DNA of 64,000 nt from the NCBI GenBank assembly GCA_963576735.1, contig OY755189.1, positions 1,426,001-1,490,000 on the forward strand, given 5' to 3'. The position numbers and the translations under genes are program-made. Below, piece by piece: positions 47,255 through 60,200 of the stretch. The stretch is from Bedellia somnulentella (taxonomy: Eukaryota; Arthropoda; Insecta; Lepidoptera; Bedelliidae). Below the pieces are notes generated by a model. The model was given only the letters and a program-made list of their open reading frames with translations, made no database searches and was not told where the DNA came from. The stretch's first letter is position 1. Each line of letters opens with the position of its first letter.

Positions 47255-47509
47255 GCCGTGTAGTGTCGGCTTAGAATAACACTACCCCATTTCTACCCGT
47301 GGGTGATCGTAAGAGGCGACTAAGGGTACAGGGGCTTATTAAATGATTTTTGGGCGATGTGGTTGGAGACCCGTCACCAAAAACATTTATTATTAATTAC
47401 CATCTTTTCCCCAATCAACTTCCAAAAGTTGCTGAGGAATTTTTTATTCCAAAGCTCTGGCTACCCCGTTAAGGGATTTATAGCCGTGAGTATATGTATG
47501 TATGTATGT
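47255..47509 (+). repeat. SINE-B, full length
   Basis: CCGTGTAGTGTCGGCTTAGA to TAGCCGTGAGTATATGTATG. Lies between the probable untranslated exon and the first coding exon of the thrombospondin-like gene. Confidence 0.85.
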
Positions 47510-47883
47510 TGTATAAAACACTTACTTAAAGGGAGATAATGTGAAATATATAAACAGCTATTAATTGGATATCCTGTAAAAGTATATTTTTGCCTACTTT
47601 TTTTTATAAATGTCGTAATCGTTATCATTTTTTTAATTAATATGATTTTTGAGATATCGTAAGGCGATGTAGTTTAATTGGGACCAATCACTTGTATTTT
47701 ACATAATTTATTCACTGAACTCCCTAAAAAAGGCTAAGGAGTATTGAATAAGATCTGGCTACCCCTATTTAGGATTTACAGCCGTTAGTACAGGGTGCTG
47801 GTAACCTAAACTTTACTTGTAACAAGCAAAGATTCTCCGGGAGCTCTTTGAAGATAATATAGTTATGGATGGATAGTAAGAGC

Positions 47884-48123
47884 GATGTAGTATCGGCTTA
47901 AAATAACCCTGTTTCTTCCCGTAGGTGTACGTAAGAGGCGACTAAGGGTATTGGGGCTTTTTATTGGATATTTGGGCGTTGATGTTAAAGACCCATCACC
48001 AATAACCTTTCTTATACCATCTTTTCCCCACTTAACGTCCAAAAGTGGCTGAGTAATTTCTAATTCCTAAGCTCTGGCTACCCCTTCTAAGGATTTATAG
48101 CCGTGAATATATGTATGTAAGTA
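47884..48123 (+). repeat. SINE-B, full length
   Basis: GTAGTATCGGCTTAAAATAA, GGTGTACGTAAGAGGCGACT, TAGCCGTGAATATATGTATG. It ends about 33 bp before the acceptor used by coding exon 1. A more decayed copy lies at 47660-47800. Confidence 0.82.
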
Positions 48124-48164
48124 TAGTTTTTTTGTTAAATTTTCATTTATTTTTAGGTGCAGTT

Positions 48165-48246
48165 ATGGCGTTACCAGCCCGATTCGGGCAGTTTCTGCTT
48201 TTGATGGTGTTGGCAAATACGGCAAAATGTTTAACCATTGACGAAG
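48165..48246 (+). CDS. thrombospondin-like exon 1, signal peptide
   Basis: ATG follows an acceptor at 48156 by 8 nt. It encodes MALPARFGQFLLLMVLANTA then KCLTIDE, a classic signal peptide. Phase 1 donor GTAAAG. Confidence 0.75.
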
Positions 48247-51200
48247 GTAAAGTTGTATCAAGTTTTTTACTATTTAAATTGCATTGATTTCTGAGCTTGC
48301 AGCTGTTCAAATTGGGAAATTGGTCAAATAGGAATTATGTGAGTTTGTGTAGGCTAATGTTGAATATATCATACTAATCTATACAGTATAGTTCTACATT
48401 AGTTTAATTAAGTACAAAAATATGTGGATTTGTTAATTGGCTCGCGCACTTAACACATTATCTAAAAAACGACAAAAATCATGTTAGTTGTAGTAAAAAC
48501 ATCTTAATAATTAATATTTATTTTGTTCTGCTATTTATCTGCTAATAATTTAGGGTATCAGGGCTTTTAAAGTGATTTTTGGACAATGCGGTTGGAGACA
48601 TCACTTTTATATTAATTTATTTTAATGCCAAAAGTGGCTAGAGAATTTTCTGATTCTGAAGTTCTGCGTATGTGGCAACACGAATCTTTGCAAAATTAAA
48701 TATTTAACTATATAAGAAAAATAAAAATTCAAATGTCAAACCATACGCTCATGATGGAATACATGGATGGTAGCAGACGGAAAGATGGACTCGCAGTGAT
48801 GGCTAAGAGTTAGGTTTCCGCGATACCTTCGGGGTAAAGTCCCTAAAAAGTAAAAAAAGAAGTCAAAAAGTTTATTCTTCAAAATTAAGTTAAAAACTAA
48901 AATTTTTTGAAAGTCAATTTTTTAAATTTATCATTAGTCCGTTGCTTCGGAAGGTGTTCGTAAAGAGAAGAAGCAACAAAGAAACTCTTTACATTAACAT
49001 TTTTTCAAAACATGGTTTGTACAATTTCAGTTTATTAACATGTTTTTACTTTATAAAAGATTTTCTATGCGACAAAACCAAACGCTAGTTTGACATAATA
49101 AAAATAAATTGTCCATCACAAAAAACCAATCACATAACGTGAGAAGAGTATTTGTCAAACAAAGGTCTCTTACCTACTCTGATCAAATGAATAGCATGCG
49201 TTTTTGTATGTACATATACTCACGGCCATAAATCTTAAAAGGGGCTTCAGAGTTAAAAACTCCTCAGCCACATTCGGAAGTTGATAGGGTATAAGATGGT
49301 AGAAATAAACTATCGTAGGTGATGGGGCTACAACCGCATGGCCCAAAAACTAATTTAAAAGCCCAATACCCTTAGTCGCCTCTTACGACACCCGTGGGTA
49401 GAAAGGGGTAGTGACGTCACTATTCCTTTCTACACCGCCTTCCTTTTTAGCCGACACACACGCTCAGTTTATGCATGTAAGAAGTAAAAGCGACGCTATA
49501 AAAAAATAGAGCAAATCCAATTACATTGATACAAACAATTTATTACTCGTAGCTGATAACCTTTTACTCTTACTACTTTAATCAAACAAACAAACATTTT
49601 ACCTAAAAGTCTCCAATGAAATTAAATGAACACACTTTGCATTGTCAAATAAAATGTCATACAAAATGTGTTCCATTTAACAATTATTTTATCTAAGGGT
49701 GAACATTGTTGTTGTCGTCAGCTTAAAATAGTACTACACTATCTTTTTCTATAGTCGTGTAGGTGTCGTTAAAATTGACTCAGGGTAATGGTGCTTTTCA
49801 AGTGATACAATCAATCCCCTTACCCTAGATTTTCCCATTTGGGATTAAAGTTTTAAGTTCACATACATACATATACTCACGGCTATAAATCCGTAAAAGG
49901 GGTACCCAGAGCTTTGGAAATTCTTCAGCCACTGTTGGAAGTTAAGTGGGATGAAATTTAAAAATAAATGTTTTTGGTTCCAAATCCAACAGCATCGTCC
50001 AAAAATCACTATAAAAGCCCCGATAACTTTAGTCGCCTCTTAAGATCACCCACAGGAGCAAATGGGGTAGTGCTATTCTAAGCCGACACTACACAGCAAG
50101 TTTTATTTTTATTTTCATCTAGTAATATCAAAGTTTTTTTGTTACATTAATTTATGTGTTTGTATTTAATTTTGATTTGATTTTGTTTTGTTTATATTTT
50201 ATGGGCCACATATAGAAGCCTGAAATAAAGACTTATTTATTTATTATATTTTATTTAAAGAAACAAATATTTACGAAGATGTATTTCAAAGCTAATTTCA
50301 ATCCTCAGTCTAGAAGCATGCGGGGCGACGATAAAACAAAACTAAAGAAATAGTTGCAGAGTGAAAATAGATTAGGAATCGAAGACGTGAAGTTCAATCG
50401 ATATGAACTATTAAGACACACTTTGCATGTAGTATTTCGTAGATTAGACTAAGATATATGCAATACATTTTTTGAATGTTTTTGGTCATGATCACCTCAT
50501 GTGGGGATTATTACTTTATAAGTAAAGGATAAATAAAGGAAAAAAAAAGTCTATAAATTTTAACGTTATGTTAACAATAATAATAATAGTAATATCCTGT
50601 AAACAGTTTAATTAAACTCACACTGTATATAGGCTCCAAGAATTAATAATAAACGAAATACTTCACTGGTTTTTTAAAGTTATATTTATGTGAATAAATA
50701 AACAAAACTATATCTATAACTGTGTATAATATGTTCATACATACATACATATATTCACGGCTATAAATCCCTAAAAGGGGTAGCCAGAGCCGAGAAATTG
50801 TATAATTTGTCCGTATATTTATTGATTAAACAGCCTCCGCCAAGCTGTTCAAAATAAAAGAATTTTCTTTTACACTACACACATTTATTTTGCCATCCAT
50901 AAATGAAGTAAAGAGATGTAATACTATTATTTGCTGTGTGGTGTCGGACTGTAATAATAATACTATCATATTACTTACTGCAGGTGAAGCAAAAAGCGAC
51001 TTAAGATGTTAGGGCCTGATCGTTGGGCAATGTGGTTGTAGACCCATCACCAACATCCTCTATTCTATAATATTTTCGCTTCTAAAAATTCATATAAATA
51101 TATATCAATGAATCGGTGCTTCCTGCATATATTTTGATCTACATAACAAGTATACACCCCATTAATAAATATATACATTCATATGCTCATGCCCCATCGG

Positions 51201-54200
51201 GGTGAGCAGAGACTATCGATCGCCATTTCGTACGATTCTACAAAAATTTTAAGCTTCATCTAATGAATAGTTTCATGTTTGATATGCGTTTGCATGATAT
51301 CATCAAGATTCTAGTTAACAAGGCGTAGCGAAACTGAATTACACAATCGTTGTTATAGTGGAGCGTCTGGAGCGTTAAAAACATTAAAACCTCGGATGTC
51401 TCAGGGACTAGATGAAATTTAATTATCTTTGCGAAAATGTGTTATGAATAACATAAATAATAATCTCTACCTATTTAAAAGTTGTGTATTTCATTTTCAA
51501 ATAACAAAAAATTATGATTGCAATAACTTATGCATGAATTCCTTGTAGAATTAATTTTCTTGTAACAGAAGTGGAAGCTACTGAAAAAGTTAAAAAAAAT
51601 ATAACGTGAACTATTTATTTATTTAAATAATTTGCATATAAAAACCTGTTATTATAGCATAAAAGTAAGATCGAATTAATTATTAAAATCAACAATTAAT
51701 TTATCTGTATCGCTTTCCGCTTGGCATGTAAAAATATTGTTATCAGCTAATTTTATTCTTAACATTTCGATTAGGCAAGATTTTTTTTTTTATTCGTTAG
51801 AAAATTATCTTGAGCGATTTTTAACGGCACATTTTCATCGACATTGACAGTGTATTCGTACAAAACGGCGATAGGCCTGCCCCCTATCACGTGAGTACAC
51901 TGTCCATGCAAAACGTGGGTACTCTGAACACCAGGTGACAAAGTCATGTGATATTCAGAAGTATTAGTACCCCTGCCAGTCCCTTCGGGGAAATTCGGCG
52001 TGAACGTTTATGTTATGTTATGTTATTTTCATCAAATTCAATATCTGTACATATATTTTTTAGTGCGCGACGATTCCTTTCAGCAGATTTAATACCGTCC
52101 TTCTTATATCCATCAAATATCACGTATGCGTTATTATAATTATTCTTCAAATATCTTACGTAATGTTCGCATATCATTTTGAATGTTTCATTTAATTGCC
52201 ATTTCCAACGATATAACAACATGCTCCCATCAATAACATAATGAAAATTTTCTAAGCTTTTCAAATTAATCTGAATGTCTGGGAATAATTCGTAGAAAGC
52301 TGATTTTTATATCTTTCGCAGTTGGCCATCTTTAAACAGAGCAAGTAGATATGGTGCCAGTTCATAATTCATATAAGTTTTTAGTTTGTCATCTGTTTTT
52401 TTCAACACACAAATACGTTGAAACAGCAACAATGGATCAACGGGAATAATATTTTCATGAATTCTTATTTTATTATTTTAAGCCAATAGAAAATTTATTT
52501 TATCTTTCGTTAATAACTTCAATTCGCGTACATTTTTCCCTTCGGTTTTCTTCATGACTTTCAAACCTTCTTCAAAAGCATGGTAACAATTTATACTTTT
52601 CAGGAAAAGGACTGTGTTCTTTGAAGAAGTCTACCAATTTTTTTACATCGATACCATCCCTTTCTGTTCTAGCATCTGTAGAATCACTGTGCTGATGACT
52701 TTTATTGAAAGATATGTCACAAAAATTTTCTATGCCTTCAATAATATCTTTACTATAAATAACTCCTCTGATTCATTTATAAACTACACTTTCAGTGGCA
52801 CCTCGTTTAAAAGGACCCACTTCGACGCTCATTCCTTTCATTAAAGTCTGCTCAATAGTCTGATCACTTGCAATAACAGAAAAAAATTAGCTGATCGCCT
52901 AGATGTGAAAAATCCTGTTGTATATGTTTGTTTGTATATGTTTGTCTTTATCTATTTAAGTAAAATTTAACGTAAAACTAAAAAAAAATGTTTCCAATTA
53001 AATATTATATATTTTTTGTTTAAACAATGAAAAATTTAATTGCACAATATAATATTGGTAGAAGTTACGATTTAGAACATACAAAACAAAATCCTGTTGG
53101 TTACATGGAAATTCATTCAATCCCTATGAGATCCGAGGTCAAACCCCCCGGGCGCTCCACTATTAATGCTACAAGGACCTTTGTTACCTAAGTCTCATGA
53201 AAAATTAATGGGTGATATTACGCCAAATTTGTTAATGTACCGGCAGAGTCTTAAACTCGTATGTTTGGCATTGTCAGTTTTTTACATATAATACAATTGC
53301 TAAGTTATACTTAGTCATGTGACATAACATACATAAACATAAACGTTCACGCCGAATATCCCCGATGGGGTTGGCAGAGGTACTAATACTTCTGAACATC
53401 ACGTGACTTTGTCATCTTGTGTTCAGAGTACCCACGTTTTGCATGGACAGTGTACTCACGTGATAGGGGGCAGGCCTATTGCCTTTTTGTACGAATACAC
53501 TGTCACATGACTAAGTACAACTCAGCCATGTGGGTTTCCTCACGATGTTTTTCCTCACTGTTAACAACCATGATAAATTAACCACACATTATGTCTTTAG
53601 AAATGACAAATTGGTGTAGGCCCGACCCAGGATTTGAACACTAGTCGTTTGCACGATAACCGAGCGTTCTACCCACTGGGCTATCACGGTAGTCATGTGA
53701 CAGTGTATTATATTATATATTATATATATTATACCTTTACTAAAAATCTGCTAATTCACATACAAAAAACGTAATAACTTAAATTTTTCTTGATATTGAT
53801 AAAGACAACCGTTATGGCCCATTGGTAGAACCACTCTGGGCATCCCTATCACCGATTTGTTTTAATATACATACTCGTGAGTAAGTAAGACTTACGGTGT
53901 CATCCCTCACTGTTAACATACAAATAAATAAAAGATGTTATTAAAGGAAAGAAAAATTTCGACACTGGCGGGGTTCGAACCCGCGACGTTCGGGTATACG
54001 CCCCCGTCGCTCTGCCAACTGAGCTACAGTATCAGTTGGCATCCAGCGCGAAATTTCTCTATCCTTTGTTTTTTTTTTTTTTTTACACGTTCAAGTAGTG
54101 TTTGCGTTTCCTACCTCCGGTATACCCGAAGGTCGCGGGTTCGAACCCCGCCAGTGTCGAAATTTTTCTTTCCTTTAATAACATCTTTTATTTATGAGTA

Positions 54201-57200
54201 ATAATCCCCACATGAGGAATTCACGTCAAAAAACATTAAACATACAAATTTAACTAATGACTTAAGAAAAGGCACAACTCAGATTTGGAATGTACAACTT
54301 ATGCAGCTGTGTAGTGTCAGCTTAGAATAGCACTACCCCATTTCTTCCGGCGGGTGTACGTAAGAGGCGACTAACGGTATTGGAGCTTTTAAGGGATTTT
54401 TGGGCGATGTGGTTGGAGACCCATCACCAACAACCTTGATTTCACCATCTTTTCCCCACTCAACTTTCCAAAGGTGGCTAAGGAATTTCTCATTTCTTAG
54501 CTCTGGCTACCCCATCTAGGGATTTATTGTCGTGAGTATATGTATGTATGTATGTATGTAACTTATGCACTAGACGTGTTGTTCTTCCCACTGAGCTATC
54601 AGAATTGTTTTTTGTTTCTGAACTTTGGTTCCCTTTTTTGGTAGATAAGTTATTATTATTAAAGAACATGTGTTAGATGTTGAAATAAGCAATGCAACTT
54701 CGATATTAAAGCACAACGCACTTCCAGGTTTTAAAGGTCGTTCGCATCTTGCTTTAGAATTTATTTCGTCGCCCATTCATTTAATAGCCAATGGATGTCA
54801 TTATAACATACTTATCCATGATGACACTTCGAATGTGAGAACGTTTACGCAAGTCGCCCTTAACGTAATGTGGCGTGCTTAATATGGTATCAAGCCATCT
54901 GGCCAGTGACCCACTAACTGTTGACACTTAAATCTTTAATCAAATTGTACTTATTGTTACAAAGATATTCGACACATGTTTGGTCTTTGTAAGTTCAGTT
55001 ATTTTTTAGGTTGGTGGGCCTGGAAGTTTAGGGTTCGAATCTCAATGACAGCTTTACGTTTGATAAATATGGGACCCTTATGATGGGTGATTATTATTTA
55101 ATTATCGTCTTTAATAGGATGCTTTTATACGTCAGGGTTACATTAAACAATTTATCTATCACGATCGTAGTAAGTTCTTGCAGTTGAGTGTATACATTTA
55201 GATAGTATAAAAGACATGTCGGTTTTTTTAAAGTGAAAAATAAACTTTACTGTTCACTGATTATGCATTACTGGTAGGTTTTAAACGTTAAAATAAGATA
55301 ATTATGACTTTACTGTTGCTTTGTAAGGTGTTTTTAAAGAAAAGAAGCAGCACTCCCCTTAGTAGCCTCCTGAGACACATAGACAGAATAGGTGGTTGTG
55401 CTATTCTAAACCGAAACTAAAAAGGTCACAACAACTTTTGTATACATTTTGCGTAGTTTGAACTTGGCCCATCTGAGTATAATGTATACTTAAGAACCAA
55501 GCGCAACTTGTGTAGGTTTATTTGATATAATCTTGTACTTAGTATTTTATGTTAATGCCAAACCAGATTGCCCATTTTTGGACGCAGCGGATATTATATA
55601 TAATATACTTTTCATTGTGGTAACATAAATAAACGTATACTGTAAAGAGTGTGAGAGTGCTGTGTAGTGTCGGCTTAATTTAACATATGACTTAAGAAAA
55701 GGCACAACTCAGATTTGGAATGTACAACTTAGCTGTGTAGTGTCGGCTTAGAATAGCACTACCCCATTTCTTCGGGTGGATGTACGTAAGAGGCGACTAA
55801 CGGTATTGGGGCTATTAAGGGATTTTTGGGCGATGAGGTTGGAGACCCATCACCAACAACCTTTATTTTACCATCTTTTCCCCACTAAACTTTCGAAAAG
55901 AGGCTGAGGAATTACTAATTCCTAAGCTCTGGCTACCCCTTCTAGGGATTTATAGCCGTGAGTATATGTATGTATGTATGTAATGTAAGTAGAGGAAGGT
56001 TGCGCAAGACGTTTGAAACCCAAATCAAAAGTCCGTAGTGAGAAGAATAAAAGAGCATAAGCAAGAGAGAATTGTCAGGATCGTACAAAGTGGCGATCTA
56101 TAGTATCTGCCTACCCCAATAGGAACAACGGGCATGGGTATAAGTAAGTAAATACATATTTGTCACTAGTGGTTACAGTGAATCACAACATATTGTTTCA
56201 ATGGATTCAACAGTCGTGTGTGATTCATATTAGATTTTTATTAGTTCTCGGAGCCGGCTTTGCGGGTTGTTTTTATAATTATGTTGTCACTATGATTACT
56301 GTAACAGAAGCGGTAAAAAAATAGTATTAGTTTATCAGACGCCTATTATTTTTAATATGGTCTGACTATTGTCTTAACTGATTTCACATGTTCAAGTAAT
56401 TTTGACCAACGAACGCACCTTTTCGATTTTATTATCCCAAATTATCACCACCACAGGATCGAGTATTAACTGAATAGGGTATTTGGTCCACGGTCCACCA
56501 AGTAGGCTTAAAGACTTACGACTAACACCACCGTGACAGTACGTTAATCAGTAAAATTTTGAAGCCTTCGAATCATGTCATTATTTTTATTTTCAGATAG
56601 TCACGTGATTCAGCATATAATATTGAAAAATCTGGATCAAACCTTACGAATTGAATTCGTTTCTATTTGTGAGGCTAACCGTGACCCTAGAACCCTGCAT
56701 CGTGAGCTCAAAGCTCAAGCCGTAAGGCTATTGAGGCAGTTTACGATTTACAAATATCAAATCAATTTCACTAATACCACCGTAGACTTTTATGAAAATC
56801 AAAATCAATGAATTTAAAAGTTACCACAACTTAGAGTAACATATAAGTCTACATCTGTCTATCTAGTGTATTCCATGATCGACAATATCTCATCTCTAAC
56901 GGTTTCATATAAAAAGTAGTTTGATATGAGCCAGACTAGTATGTGGGTATGTACGGCCATGTTTGGTCTTCCTGGTGATACCGCTTTACGGGTGCCGTTT
57001 GAGATGCATTCTATCCTGTGATTTATAAATGGATGACATAACGTGATCATTTGTCATGAGAAAATGATGAGAACTAACTTAACATATACTCACGGCTATA
57101 AATTTCACAAAGGGTTAGTCGGAGATTCAGAACTAGAAATAGCTTAGCCACTTTTGGAAGTTGATTGGGGAGAAAAAAGTAGATCAAATCATATTGTTGG

Positions 57201-60200
57201 TGGGAGTACCACAATGATTGAAGTTCCTATTTCCTTAGTCACAGCGGGGAGATAAGGAGTTATCTTAAGCAGCATTACACAGCTTACATAGTATTTCTAA
57301 GCTATAGCTACTTTTAGGATTTTAAAATCGTAAGTGTAGATATAGTTAGGTAATTAAGAATAATTTGAACGGATGCAATATCAGTCTAAAAATATCAATT
57401 AGGTAAAGTTTGTGAATCGTTTGACAGATAAGCGTACTTCAACCTACTGACCTGTTCACTTCGCTTCTATCACTTGATAAAACTAAGTAATTGAGAATAT
57501 AAGGTCAACTTCTAAAGGTTCATTAGCACTAAGGGTTCATATCCGCATACAAAAAAGCTATTATATTACTAAGGATATTTACTGTTTTCCGAATAAAATG
57601 GTAATAAATTGCCCTCAGATGTTAGCACCATGAAAAATGCAGTGATAATTTGTGGAATAGGATATTGGCGCGAATATTATTTTGTGTTGTTCTGTTGTTG
57701 TCATTGCATTATTTGCAAAATGTATTTAAAAAAACTCTGATGTGTAAAATGGAAATATTGTCACTTGTCACTTTCTCTGTTCGGCGTAATGTAAAATATT
57801 TGTTATTTAAATTTTATCCAAATGTCTCTTTTGTACATATTCGTTTTATTATTTGGCATTGATTAAGCCAAACTATTTATATATTTTTGAAAATTTCCTT
57901 TTGTTTGCAAGATTAAGAAGCGCAGATTTCATACATACATACATATACTCACGGCTGTAAATCCCTAGAAGGGGTAGCCAGAGCTAAGGAGATAAAAACT
58001 CCTCAGCCACATTTGGAAAGTTGAGTGGGGTAAAGATGGTAAAATAAAGGTTATTGGTGATGGGTCTCCAACCGCGTCGCCCAAAAAATTCTTAAAAGCC
58101 CCAATACCGTTAGTCGCCTCTTACGTACACCCACCAGCAGAAATGGGGTAGTGCTATTCTAAGCCGACACTACACAGCAATTTTATAATATTGTTTTTTT
58201 ATAAATATGATACAATTCAATAGTATTTTATTTTATTTTTTGTTTAGTTTCATAAAATACTAGTGCTGGCGGAAAACCAGCGTGCTTCAGCAGACGTGTC
58301 GTGCGAGATACGCAGCTGAGGCACATATGCTGAGCCAGAACCAATTTGGCAACCTTTGTAATTTACTCAACCATTGTACCAATTTATTATTTTATTGCCA
58401 AATAAATTATTTTTCTTCTTCTTCTATTAGTGTTTATGAACAATCATAACTAATATGAAAACCAAAACTAAGAAAAAACATATTATTAAATTTATATTCA
58501 TTGACGACGACGGAGGGCACATTTCGACCAAATAGAGCGTGTGCTCAAAAAGACAGGTGTCCGAAGTATGAAGAATGAGAGCTTGTGCTTGAGCTTGAAA
58601 AAGAGCTTGTATGAAAAGATTGTTAGATGTGAACGAAAATAGAGAGGACTGCCAGGATCGTACAAAGTGGCGATCGATAGTCTCTGCCTATTCCAATGGC
58701 AACTAACGGCACGAGAATATGTATATGTTATATTTACCCCAAAGATATTTGTCTCGGCGGGATCCCATGACATCATGATCCCATGTTTTATTAATCGCTG
58801 AACCACGGCCGCGCCAATAAGTAATGATGATGACATTAATGATGAAAACCAACCATCACCATTTATCGAATATTGTATATACATTTTATGTTTACAGAAT
58901 CAACCCATCGAATGATTGAAGCGGCCAAATCAGCTGAAGAGGTAGTCATATTAATAAAATCCCCCCATGGCAGGAGCCATCGAAGAGAAGCACTATTGCA
59001 AGCGAAAGTTGAGGAGGATGACACTTTCTCTTTATTTTATAACAAGAAACACAATAAAGGTATTATTAAAGATTTGGTCATTTTTATCTTAACGTAGGTG
59101 TAAAGCGCAATACACACTGAGCCCGCCGCCGCCGGGCCGACATTGCCCGGCGATACAACCCGGCGCGGTGGCCTGTATTGAAAGAATTTTGTCAAACTTA
59201 TGTATGAAAACTAGACCGCCGACAGAAAGTTGCCGACATTTATCGGCGGCCCGACGACGGGCTCAGTTTGTTTACGCTAAAGGGTCTTTGCACAACACGA
59301 CTTTTGTCCAGTGTTTTCTAAAAAAATGTGTATTACAAAATCGCTGTGTAGTATCGGTTTAGAATAGCACTACTCCATTTTATTGAGACTTTTGGGGCGA
59401 TGCAGTTGGAGACCCATCACCAAAAATCTTGGTTTAAGTATCTTATCCCACAAAACTTCCAAAAGTGGCTGAAGAACTCGCTGATGCTGAAGCTCTGGCC
59501 TTTAAGGGATTTATAGCCGTGAGCATATTATATGTATGACTAGTGCGTGTATCGCGTTTATATTGCTCGTACAAAATAAACAAAAAGTCATGGTGTGTAA
59601 AGTCTATATGAATACGAAAGGCATGGGTTGCATTCTTGAGATGGGTCTTGGTTCATCTCTGTATCTTTTCAACTCGTAACGAGGTTAATTTTGTTTTATT
59701 TTGCGGGTTTAGAAGTGAATGAAAACATCGAAATAGGTATCGAAAAGTGTTGTTTTCATTGAAATATTCAATAACTGCTCACATCATAAGAAAGTTGGCT
59801 TGGTGATATAGAGCCTAAGGCACTTCTGCAAATTTTATTTTTCACGGATAAAAGATGTTATAAATTAATTGAGCGGGTTGTAAAGATTTTCATTATAAAC
59901 AAATTAACAATCAAATTATTCTTTTTATTATAAGTATAATTTCAAACTCAACGTTCACGCTAAACATTCCCGAGAGGGTTGCAGAGGTACTAATACTATT
60001 GGTTTTACGACACATTTCAGCTAGTGTACCGAGTAGACATGTTTTGCTTGGACAGTGCACACATGATAGGGTACAGGCTAATCACCGCTTTGTACAAATA
60101 CACGCTCATATGGCTAAGTACAACTCAGCCGTGTAGGTATACTCACTATGTTTTCCCTCACCGCTACAATCCTTGATTAATTAATTACACATAAGACTTT

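Noticed and set aside
56702..56727. Alternative exon 2 donor GTAAGG at 56722
   Set aside because: It is a stronger-looking donor but gives phase 0, which puts a stop in exon 3; GTGAGC at 56702 keeps the frame. A minor isoform cannot be excluded.
56575..56811. Single-exon 78-aa protein starting at 56575
   Set aside because: The ATG lies in the intron pyrimidine tract before a good acceptor (56596), and the end runs past a donor at 56702; it is exon 2 of the thrombospondin-like gene.
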